Shown: one piece after another, positions 8,918 to 16,250 of the stretch
Layout: the number at the start of each line of letters is the position of its first letter
Position numbering within the stretch: the first letter of the stretch is position 1
Source: CBDAPI01 sp965248635
Lineage (GTDB): Bacteria; Acidobacteriota; UBA6911; RPQK01; CBDAPI01
Assembly (NCBI GenBank): GCA_965248635.1
Contig: OZ252114.1
Span: 1,612,001-1,676,000, forward strand
Direction: 5' to 3'
Length of the DNA: 64,000 bases
Program-made: the position numbers and the translations under genes
Notes under the pieces: generated by a model
Seen by the model: only the letters and a program-made list of their open reading frames with translations
Database searches by the model: none
Told to the model about the DNA's origin: nothing

Positions 8918-10458
8918 TGACGGCGGCGACCAAACTGGGAGCGAATTTCCGTCATGAAAGCTCCCAGCTTTTCGGGATCATTCAGAAAGTCCGGATCTTC
9001 GGCCAGCTTGGCCTCGTAGGCCTTCTTGATCTGGGGACTGCGCTCGGCCATCCCTGCCAGCATGGCCTTCATGCGGTCCGGGTCGAAGCTGCGAGCTCCA
9101 CCCCCGGGAGATCCTCCACGAGGACGCCCGCCGCCTGAGTGAAGCCCTTGCCGGGAGGGACGACTCCCTGGCGCAGCCGGAGCCGGTCCGCCGTCGCTGG
9201 AGGCACGCTGGGGGGAAGTAGCCTGAGGTGCGGGACCTTCGCGTTCGCCCTCCCACTCCAGGACGGAGACGGGATAACCATCATTGAGCCCTTCCTGTCC
9301 CACCGTGACAACGGCTTCACCTTCAGACAGTCCTGAGGAGATTTCGAGATCTTTGTCTTCTCTAAAACCGATCGTGACCGCCCGTTTTTGGACCCGGTTT
9401 TCCGAATTCACGACGAAGACTCGATCCTCGTTGCGCTCCCGGACAATCGCGCGCTTGGGAATGACCAGCGCCGATGGACGTGTCTCGGTGGCAATGTGGA
9501 CCGTGCCAAACATGCCGGGCCGGAGAAGGTCCCGGTGCCGGCTAATCTCGAGCGTCACTTTGATCGTCCCGGATTCAGAGTCGACGGTGGGGCTAATCAT
9601 CTTAATGGAGCTGGTAAAGGTTTCGTCCGGAAAAGCCTGCATTCTCAGCTCCGCCTGCTGACCGAGGCGGATCTGGGAGAGTTCTCGTTCGGGCAGATAG
9701 ATGCGCGCCCACAGAGGGGTGAAGTCCTCCACGTTGAAGAGAGCCTCATTCACGTTCACCCGATCCCCGATGTCGATCGTGCGCTGGGTGACGACGCCGT
9801 CGATCGAGGAACGAATTTCGGTGTAATCGAGCTGTAATTGGGCTGCCTCCAGACGGGACACTGCAGCATCCCGCTGCTGAACCGAAACTCTCAGACCCAG
9901 AGCATCCGTCTGGTTGGCCAGAGCTGCCTGATCATGTTCCTGTGGACTGATCAGCCTTTGTTCTACCAGGCCCTCGGAACGTTTGTAGTTGGCCTCGGAG
10001 AGCCGGGCCTTGACGTCTGCCTGCTCCAGTGTGAGCCTGGCCTGATCGACCGCAATCCGGGCCTGATCGTGTTCATTCCTGATTTCCCGGTCATCCAGCC
10101 TGGCCAGAAGCTGGTTCTTGGTGACCCGGTAGCCTTCCTCAACCAGAAGGTCTTCGACCAGCGCGTTGACCTTGGCGTAAATGGTGACTTCGCGAATGGA
10201 CTCGAGTGAGGTATTCGAGAGCAGATAGCGAGAGATAGGACGCCTTGTGACCCTGGCGGCCTTGACGCTGACCGGTTCCTCAAAGGATCCGTCAGCAGAA
10301 CCGCCCCCGGGCATTCCTCCGCGGCCGGACATTCCGCCTCTGGGGCCGCCTCCCCTTCCGTTCGGATCGGCGGAGCTGTCCAACGACGAGCAAGCCACAG
10401 TCACAGAGCAGAGAATCGAAAGCAATAAACGCGTGAACATGCGCACTTCTTCCTTCAT
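8914..10458 (-). CDS. RND periplasmic adaptor (membrane fusion) lipoprotein
   Basis: A 514-residue HlyD/AcrA-type adaptor and the first gene of the efflux operon. The N-terminus is a lipoprotein signal (LLLSILCSVTVACSS; acylated Cys). A glycine/arginine-rich linker of about 30 residues follows, then the lipoyl half-motifs, a coiled-coil hairpin at about 120-210, and the beta-barrel domain with QRTIDIGDRVNVNEALF. Compared with usual adaptors (350-400 residues) it has an extra C-terminal tail: a Gly/Pro/Ser-rich spacer at about 400-455 and a charged helical segment to the end. Met7 is an alternative start. It links the RND pumps to an outer-membrane channel. Confidence 0.88.
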   Translation of the reverse strand: MKEEVRMFTRLLLSILCSVTVACSSLDSSADPNGRGGGPRGGMSGRGGMPGGGSADGSFEEPVSVKAARVTRRPISRYLLSNTSLESIREVTIYAKVNALVEDLLVEEGYRVTKNQLLARLDDREIRNEHDQARIAVDQARLTLEQADVKARLSEANYKRSEGLVEQRLISPQEHDQAALANQTDALGLRVSVQQRDAAVSRLEAAQLQLDYTEIRSSIDGVVTQRTIDIGDRVNVNEALFNVEDFTPLWARIYLPERELSQIRLGQQAELRMQAFPDETFTSSIKMISPTVDSESGTIKVTLEISRHRDLLRPGMFGTVHIATETRPSALVIPKRAIVRERNEDRVFVVNSENRVQKRAVTIGFREDKDLEISSGLSEGEAVVTVGQEGLNDGYPVSVLEWEGEREGPAPQATSPQRASSDGGPAPAAPGSRPSRQGLHSGGGRPRGGSPGGGARSFDPDRMKAMLAGMAERSPQIKKAYEAKLAEDPDFLNDPEKLGAFMTEIRSQFGRRRQ

Positions 10459-10516
10459 CTTTTTACTACCTCAAACCCATACGCGAGTCAGGGACGAATG
10501 GTTACGAGAATTTGAT

Positions 10517-10545
10517 TTGACCCTCCACTCTCTCGCCAATACAAT
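10517..10545 (+). promoter_or_regulatory. Sigma70-type promoter for the methyltransferase gene
   Basis: TTGACC at 10517-10522 and TACAAT at 10540-10545 are separated by exactly 17 bases. This is one of the best -35/-10 matches in the window. It lies in the divergent gap between the efflux operon and the plus-strand methyltransferase gene, about 85 bases before the likely ATG. Confidence 0.55.
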
Positions 10546-10630
10546 TGCCCGACTAACGACAAGGGCCGGGTTACCGAAAAACGGAGTCTGCTCCTCCGGC
10601 TGAGTCAGTGAGTTGTGTTTTGCTGATGCC

Positions 10631-11215
10631 ATGACGCTAAAAGAACCGCTGCATTTCGCGCTGAGATTCCTACAGAACCCAAGAGCTATCGGGGCGCTCA
10701 CACCCAGCGGCCGGGCGCTGGGCCGGAAGATGGCGAATGTCGTGGACTGGGAAAGAGCCCGCACGGTGCTTGAAGTGGGACCGGGATCCGGGGCCTTGAC
10801 AGCCGAATTTTTGCCGCGTGTCCAGGAAGGATGCCGTTTTCTCACGGTTGAGATCAATCCTGACTTTGTCGCGTTTCTGGAGTCCCGCTTTGCCGGGATC
10901 GAAGTGGTTCACGACAGTGTGGAGAATCTTGCACCGATTCTGGAGGAGCGTCGTCTCAGTTTCGCAGATGCCATCATCAGCGGTCTGCCCTGGACCATTT
11001 TCACTCGCGAGCAGCAGGATCGATATCTGAAAGCCATCCGGGCTGGTCTCGACCCTGGAGGAGTCTTCGTCACGTATACCTATGTGCAGGGACTCTCCCT
11101 GCCTGGAGGGCGCCGCTTTCTCCGGGAGCTCAAGGACAACTTCACCTACGTGAGCCGGAGCAGGCCGGTCTGGGCCAATGTGCCTCCGGCTGTGTTCTTT
11201 ACGTGTCGCAAGTGA
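10631..11215 (+). CDS. SAM-dependent methyltransferase, phospholipid N-methyltransferase-like
   Basis: A 194-residue class I methyltransferase. Motif I is VLEVGPGSGALT at about residues 40-51, followed by the acidic post-I strand end TVEINPDF and the motif IV region IISGLPWTIF. The N-terminal FLQNPRAIGALTPSG and the GLPW motif resemble the PmtA/KsgA-like group that methylates phosphatidylethanolamine head groups. The acceptor is therefore inferred, not proven. ATG at 10631 is preferred; a TTG at 10613 would add six residues. A good promoter lies upstream, and the HAD phosphatase gene begins 31 bases after the stop. Confidence 0.75.
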   Translation: MTLKEPLHFALRFLQNPRAIGALTPSGRALGRKMANVVDWERARTVLEVGPGSGALTAEFLPRVQEGCRFLTVEINPDFVAFLESRFAGIEVVHDSVENLAPILEERRLSFADAIISGLPWTIFTREQQDRYLKAIRAGLDPGGVFVTYTYVQGLSLPGGRRFLRELKDNFTYVSRSRPVWANVPPAVFFTCRK

Positions 11216-11246
11216 ATCTCGTTCTTCTCTCCTTGCGGCTCTCCAC

Positions 11247-11858
11247 ATGATTTCCGTTTTCTGCGACTTCGATGGAACCATTACCAGCCACGATTCCATT
11301 GTCTTCCTGACCGAGCGCTTTGGGGGCGGTCACGCGTTTCGGTCGGGCGCTCGCTCCAGAATCAAATCCGGTGAGTGGAGTGTGTTTGAGGCAATCGAGC
11401 ACGAGCTTGCCACGGTGACTATTTCCTGGGAGGAGGCGGTTCAGGTCCTCAAAGCGAATATCAAAGTCGACGCCTTCTTTGGGGAGTTTGTTGCCTGGTG
11501 CCACAAGCGGTCGTTGCGCATCCAGGTTGTCAGTTCGGGAATGCGCCCGGTAGTCGAATTGTTTGTCGGCCATCTGGGACTCGAGATCTACGCTCATCCA
11601 GTGACGATTAGCCCGCAGGGTTGGCATTACCAGCCCGATCCCGCCGTGATGAAAGTCCCGGTTCTGGAAAAGGCCCGCCGGCACACCGAACGTCTCATTT
11701 ACGTCGGGGACGGAACGTCGGATGTGTGCGCCATCCCCTACGTCGACGATCTCTTCGCCAAGAGATACCTGGCCGAGTACTGCGACGCAAACGGGGTACC
11801 TTATATTCCGTTTGATACCTTCGCAGATGTCCAACAACGCCTGGAGGCGTTGTTGTGA
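11247..11858 (+). CDS. HAD-superfamily phosphatase, MtnX/PSP-like
   Basis: A 203-residue haloacid-dehalogenase enzyme. Motif I is FCDFDGTIT at residues 5-13 with both catalytic aspartates. Motif II is VVSSGM at about 92-97, and motif III/IV is YVGDGTSDVCAIPYVD near 153-168. The overall length and the HAD-IB arrangement fit 2-hydroxy-3-keto-5-methylthiopentenyl-1-phosphate phosphatase (MtnX) and phosphoserine phosphatase-like proteins. The other methionine-salvage genes are not nearby, so the substrate is uncertain. ATG at 11247 is chosen because it places DFDGT at the usual distance from the start. Probably co-transcribed with the methyltransferase gene. Confidence 0.78.
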   Translation: MISVFCDFDGTITSHDSIVFLTERFGGGHAFRSGARSRIKSGEWSVFEAIEHELATVTISWEEAVQVLKANIKVDAFFGEFVAWCHKRSLRIQVVSSGMRPVVELFVGHLGLEIYAHPVTISPQGWHYQPDPAVMKVPVLEKARRHTERLIYVGDGTSDVCAIPYVDDLFAKRYLAEYCDANGVPYIPFDTFADVQQRLEALL

Positions 11859-11901
11859 TTGTGCAAGACGTAGAACGTGAAACGTGGAACGCGAAACATC
11901 C

Positions 11902-13782
11902 TTAAAATCCCAGCCGCAGTCGAACTCCCCCGTGGATCAGCCGGGGGGTTCCCAGGCGCTCGATGGGGAGACGGCCCACCGCGTATTCCCGGTCAAAGAG
12001 GTTCTCGACACTGAGGAAGAGCTCGAGTTGCTCGCCAAGGGGCTTGCGGACATGCAGATCGAGGACTCCGTAGCCGGCCAGGGGGAGCTGATTCAGGTCA
12101 TCCTCAAATTGCCGGCTCAGGAAACGGCCGTCCGCGCGAAACTGGATTGGGCCTAGATACTCGATTCCGACGAGGCCCTGGTGGCGCGGGACCTGAGGGA
12201 AGAGCCGCCCGGTTTCGTCGACAACGGCCTGAGAGTAGAGATAGGATGCCCGCAGGGCCCAGCGGGAGGCCAGGCGGCGAACCACCTCGGCCTCACCGCC
12301 CTTGATCGTTCCACTCCCCAGGTTCTGGCGCTGCCGCAGAATCAGTTGGGGGGACACGGACACAGTGACGTTCGAGACCGGATCTTCGAGTGTGTTCCAG
12401 AAGCCGTTCAGGCGGATCAGAAGAGCGGGGTCGGGATGAAAGTCCAGCCCCCCTTCGAATCCCCAGAGGTGTTCCTCTGCAAGCCCCGGATTGGCCTGTG
12501 TGAGTATGTTGCCCGTGCGGAACGGGCGATAAAGCTCATTCAAGGTAGGAGCTCGGAATCCGCGATAGACGGAGCCTCGAACCGTCACGGCGGGGTCAGC
12601 CCGAAAGAGAAGCCCCGCCCGGGGATTGAAGCTGGTCTCTGTGCTCTGGTTCTCCCAGACGTCGAAGCGAGCCCCCACCAGGAGGTCGAGTCGAGGATGG
12701 ACGGATTCCAGGTACTGGGCAAAAACCCCGCTTAGATTCTGCACTTCTTCTTCCCAACGGGCCTGTCTCCAGTCTGCACCCACCAGAATCTCTCCCGAGG
12801 GCTGCCAGGTGAAGGAGCTTCCGTAGCCCGACGAAGGAAAGTGCTGATCGGCAGTCTTGAACTCCTGGGAGCGATCTGGAAGAACGCGGGAAAAGGTGCT
12901 GTTGAGCTCCTGGAACTGGCTGTAGAGCCGAAGCCGCCAGGTTGAACCCTCGACGCCACCCTCCACCAGAGTCAGCCACGAGTTGTTTACCTGAATCCGG
13001 GTGCCGTTGTTCCTATCTTCCCTGAACAGGTTGACGCCTGCATAGGCCCGCTTGTATTCGACTCTCCCCAGGAAGCTCTGGAATTCGACACGAGCTGGAG
13101 TGTCGACAGCTCCCCGTTCCTCCTCTGAGACAATGAAGAATCCGCCCGTGTCAAAGGCTCGACCCGACACAACATAACCCCAGTCTCCCTTTCGGTCGGA
13201 GGCAAGGGCGCTCACATCGTAGGTCTCACGGTTTCCCATTTCGGCCATGAATGCCAGTCGGCCTGGACTGGGTTTTACGGGGCGAAGCTGAATCGCCCCG
13301 CCCAGGGCCGAGCTGCCGTAGAGTTGGCTGCTGGCGCCCCGGGAGATCTCCACCTGCTCTAGAGCCAGAGTAGGAATTCGATTCCAATAAACCCAGCCTC
13401 CAAAGGGGTCGTTGAGAGGAATACCATCAAAGAGCACCAGGCTGCGGCTGGTGCCGCTGGGTCCGATGCCTCTCAGAGAAACACCTTGCGTCGTGGGGTG
13501 GGAGGAGAGGCTGCCGGAACGCCGGAAAAGGCTGAATCCTGGAATTCGGCGCAGATGGTCGTCCAATACCAGGGCTGGAGACCGACTCAAGTCTTCCGCA
13601 TCCAGGACGCTCACCAGCGAGATCGCTTCGCCGAGCGCCTGATCTCGTCGGGCAGCCGTGACGACAACCGTCTCCCTGTGAGCCACTACTTCTTTGGTGC
13701 CCTTCTGGAAACCAGGATCTGAAGCATCAGGGTGCTGAAGTCCCAGGGCTGTCAGAAGGGCCAGTGCCACCAGTTCGAACAA
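11902..13782 (-). CDS. TonB-dependent outer membrane receptor, BtuB/CirA-like
   Basis: About 626 residues with a plug domain followed by a 22-strand-type barrel. The TonB box region is ETVVVTAARR, the plug contains LVLFDGIPLNDPFGG and RGASSQLYGSSALGGAI, and the C-terminus ends in an aromatic residue (LRLGF), as outer membrane barrels do. Family members import siderophores, cobalamin or other scarce ligands using TonB energy. I choose the TTG at 13782: it has a GAGG sequence seven bases upstream and yields a clean signal peptide (MFELVALALLTALG). The ATG at 13863 would add a 27-residue low-complexity N-terminus derived from a repeat-like region. No cobalamin riboswitch was found upstream. Confidence 0.88.
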   Translation of the reverse strand: MFELVALALLTALGLQHPDASDPGFQKGTKEVVAHRETVVVTAARRDQALGEAISLVSVLDAEDLSRSPALVLDDHLRRIPGFSLFRRSGSLSSHPTTQGVSLRGIGPSGTSRSLVLFDGIPLNDPFGGWVYWNRIPTLALEQVEISRGASSQLYGSSALGGAIQLRPVKPSPGRLAFMAEMGNRETYDVSALASDRKGDWGYVVSGRAFDTGGFFIVSEEERGAVDTPARVEFQSFLGRVEYKRAYAGVNLFREDRNNGTRIQVNNSWLTLVEGGVEGSTWRLRLYSQFQELNSTFSRVLPDRSQEFKTADQHFPSSGYGSSFTWQPSGEILVGADWRQARWEEEVQNLSGVFAQYLESVHPRLDLLVGARFDVWENQSTETSFNPRAGLLFRADPAVTVRGSVYRGFRAPTLNELYRPFRTGNILTQANPGLAEEHLWGFEGGLDFHPDPALLIRLNGFWNTLEDPVSNVTVSVSPQLILRQRQNLGSGTIKGGEAEVVRRLASRWALRASYLYSQAVVDETGRLFPQVPRHQGLVGIEYLGPIQFRADGRFLSRQFEDDLNQLPLAGYGVLDLHVRKPLGEQLELFLSVENLFDREYAVGRLPIERLGTPRLIHGGVRLRLGF

Positions 13783-13977
13783 AGATTTACCTCGACCGCA
13801 TGATACGAACGAATGGGTCTTGGGTTCTAGTGGTTCTGGGTTCTGGCTTGGCCGAGTAGTCATCCGAACCCGAGCGCCAGCGAGGGCTGAGTAGTAGCCG
13901 CGGCCTGGCGCCCGCGGTGCTGTTGGCTTCTTCTCTTCACCGTTCCACGGACGATCTCTACCGGTAGCCGATCGATC

Positions 13978-14904
13978 TTAGCCCCGCATGAATTTCTGGT
14001 TAAGGCGGACGGCGGCGGCCCTCAGCCCGATCAGCACAAATCCGAGCAGGATCAAGGCCAGTGGCCAGCCCCAGGACTCAAGGAAGTGCTGGCTGGTGAA
14101 GTACCCGATATAGGCGAGGATGGAAACAGTCCCGCAGACGAGCAGAGTGCGGCTCCGCACGTAAACACTCAGATAGACAATCCCACAGGCAATGGCCAGG
14201 AAGAGAATCTCGATGGGGGTCCCCTCGAGCATGTCAAAAATCCCGTAGAGAAAGCTCGCCGATCCAGCCAGGTGCCAGAAGGGAGTGATTGTGGCGTGGC
14301 GGGTCTTGTTCACAGCTATGTTGACCAGGATCAAGGAGAGTCCCAGCGTTACCCCGGTGATCTGCGGATCGATATTCAGCAGATCAAAGAGCACGCTGAG
14401 GAACGTGACACTGAACAAAAGTGTGGTGAAGAGCATCGTGGTTCGGCGTTTGACGATAAATGTGACGCCCTGCTGGAAGGCCATGATCCCGGTCATGAGC
14501 AGGCCGGCATAATGCCAGTCCCCTCCGGAGGAGAGTTCATCAAGGGCAACCAGAATCCCGGTCGGCTGAAGAACGGCCGCGATCAGGAAGAGGGGTGTCA
14601 CCGCTTTCTCGTACCGACTTCGGGTGAGAGCGGCCAGGCCCATGCCAAAGGTCGCCACACCCGAGCCCAGGGTGACAATGATACGGGCAGCTGCGTTCAT
14701 CTCTTCCCAGTTGATACCGATGAAGACACACAAGCCGGCAAAAACGAAGATGCCGCCCAGGGAGGCGAAGAGGCGGGGCAGAATGCCGCGGAAGCGAGGG
14801 GAGGAAACAGGCTCTGCTTCTTCCAGGGCATACCGCAAATCTTCCAGGGTTACACCATGCCGGCGCGCGATGTCGAGAATCTCGTGTACGGCCTCCTCTT
14901 TCAT
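13978..14904 (-). CDS. DUF2157 multi-pass membrane protein
   Basis: A 308-residue membrane protein. The soluble N-terminal helix region (residues 1-40, EILDIARRHGVTLEDLRYAL) is followed by about eight hydrophobic segments from residue 43 to 300. FVFAGLCVFIGINWEEMNAAARI at 53-75, split over a helix and loop, is the DUF2157 hallmark (a helix followed by NW and a loop before the next helix). Function is unknown; proteins of this family usually sit beside a GDYxxLxY-type small membrane protein. Here the partner is the upstream 193-residue protein, whose stop overlaps this start by four bases. Confidence 0.75.
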   Translation of the reverse strand: MKEEAVHEILDIARRHGVTLEDLRYALEEAEPVSSPRFRGILPRLFASLGGIFVFAGLCVFIGINWEEMNAAARIIVTLGSGVATFGMGLAALTRSRYEKAVTPLFLIAAVLQPTGILVALDELSSGGDWHYAGLLMTGIMAFQQGVTFIVKRRTTMLFTTLLFSVTFLSVLFDLLNIDPQITGVTLGLSLILVNIAVNKTRHATITPFWHLAGSASFLYGIFDMLEGTPIEILFLAIACGIVYLSVYVRSRTLLVCGTVSILAYIGYFTSQHFLESWGWPLALILLGFVLIGLRAAAVRLNQKFMRG

Positions 14905-15482
14905 GGAGTTTCTCCGCTCGGGACCGCCCAGCCCAGAAAATGGACGGAATAGTGAGGTGGATCCAGGGGCAGGGGAATCACAGCTCCGCCCCTGGTGATC
15001 GTGGCTTGGCGTCTCCGGCGCATTCCCAGGAGTTCCGGAAGGAGCCCTCCTCCCCGATAATCGAGCCCCCGAAACTCGTATCCGTCTGGAGCCTTCAGGC
15101 TCGGGTCCAGCCTCATGGTCTCCAGCTCGGGGATCCGGATCTCGGTCCCATCCTCGAAAGTTTCCGCCTGATCCGGAATAGAGATGGGGATCTCACGGAG
15201 GTTGGAGGTAGTGTGATCAAGAAGGAAGAGTTTTGTGATCTGGGCGCCCTGGTTTCGGTAGATCCTGGCCCTGGCCCGGCCCTGATAAACGTCGATGTTC
15301 ACCCGCACCGGCGCCACATTGGGATAGGCGGAGAGGTAGGAAGTGAAAAGGAAATCGTATTGTGGCGGAGCCACCAGGAGCTTGGGGAGGGTGGTGGCGA
15401 GAACAAAGAGTAGGATGACCAGTAAGGGCAGCGAGACGCCAATTACGATCAACAGATTGTCTTTGCCGATTCGTGCTTTCAT
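14901..15482 (-). CDS. Membrane-anchored protein paired with DUF2157
   Basis: A 193-residue protein with one N-terminal transmembrane helix (about residues 10-35, LLIVIGVSLPLLVILLFVLA) and a periplasmic remainder of mostly beta character with basic MRRRRQ near residue 155. I do not recognise the family. The position suggests the companion role that GDYxxLxY proteins have next to DUF2157, although that exact motif is not visible. The gene overlaps the downstream DUF2157 gene (ATGA), so the two products are likely made together. Confidence 0.55.
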   Translation of the reverse strand: MKARIGKDNLLIVIGVSLPLLVILLFVLATTLPKLLVAPPQYDFLFTSYLSAYPNVAPVRVNIDVYQGRARARIYRNQGAQITKLFLLDHTTSNLREIPISIPDQAETFEDGTEIRIPELETMRLDPSLKAPDGYEFRGLDYRGGGLLPELLGMRRRRQATITRGGAVIPLPLDPPHYSVHFLGWAVPSGETP

Positions 15483-15634
15483 TTTTTCATTCCATGGAAT
15501 CCAATCTTCATTGTAGCTTCCGACCTCCCGTTCTGCTGGAAGTGATCCTTACGCTTCTTTCTACTGGGAGTTACAGGAACGGGGCTGGAAGGTTACTGCT
15601 CGGTAGTCACTGTCTTCATGCCAGTAACCAGTAA

Positions 15635-16240
15635 CTAATTCTCGAGGCGCTCAAGCAGCGAGTCGAGCCCTGCGTCTGGAAACTTCAGGGTCACCGCCAG
15701 GCGTTCCCTCGGATCTCCTCCACGAACAGAGCACTCGCCGCTCCCATTGGCGATCAAATCAAGAACGCCGGAGAGGGCTTTTTGAAATCCAGCGTTCCCA
15801 TCTTTCTGGTTGGGAGCCAGCAGCCGATCGTTTGTAAACACCTCCACTTCGCCCGTCGCAAACTTCAGTTCGACTCCACTGGAATCCTGGAGCAGCCTGC
15901 AGGCCCTCAAAAGGGTGGCCAGTACGGCATGCAGATTGGAGCTGAGATAGCTGCCCAGCGGCTGTTTCCGGTAGTACACCAGACCGGGTCTCCCTTCCCC
16001 GAAATCGAGGCTGAAGTTTCCTTGGTGGCCTACCAGAAGCACTCCGGGTCCCTGCTGAACGTGGCGGTAATCGTGGACGTCAATGAGAAGGTGCCCGGGG
16101 ATCGGCTGGTCTTGAATCCACCGGTTGAAGACCTCGATGAAGTCTCCAAAATCGATTCCCTCGGTGCCCACTAGATGGACTTTGGCGCCGAGTTTGTAGA
16201 TCACGCCCTCCCGCTTTTCCGGCTTCTGATGCTGCGTCAT
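15635..16240 (-). CDS. Hypothetical protein downstream of sulfite reductase
   Basis: A 201-residue cytosolic protein with no recognised domain, signal peptide or membrane segment. It has a GDFIEVFNRWIQ segment near residue 31 and LIDVHDYRHVQQGPGVLLVGHQG split around residues 52-74, which look like the strands of an alpha/beta fold. It starts 10 bases after the end of the nitrite/sulfite reductase gene on the same strand and is surely in its operon, so a role in assimilatory sulfur or nitrogen reduction, siroheme-enzyme assembly or electron delivery is the best guess from context only. Confidence 0.55.
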   Translation of the reverse strand: MTQHQKPEKREGVIYKLGAKVHLVGTEGIDFGDFIEVFNRWIQDQPIPGHLLIDVHDYRHVQQGPGVLLVGHQGNFSLDFGEGRPGLVYYRKQPLGSYLSSNLHAVLATLLRACRLLQDSSGVELKFATGEVEVFTNDRLLAPNQKDGNAGFQKALSGVLDLIANGSGECSVRGGDPRERLAVTLKFPDAGLDSLLERLEN

Positions 16241-16250
16241 CGGCTCGATC

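Noticed and set aside
13864..13977. Cobalamin riboswitch upstream of the TonB receptor
   Set aside because: The region is too short and lacks the B12 box and its paired elements.
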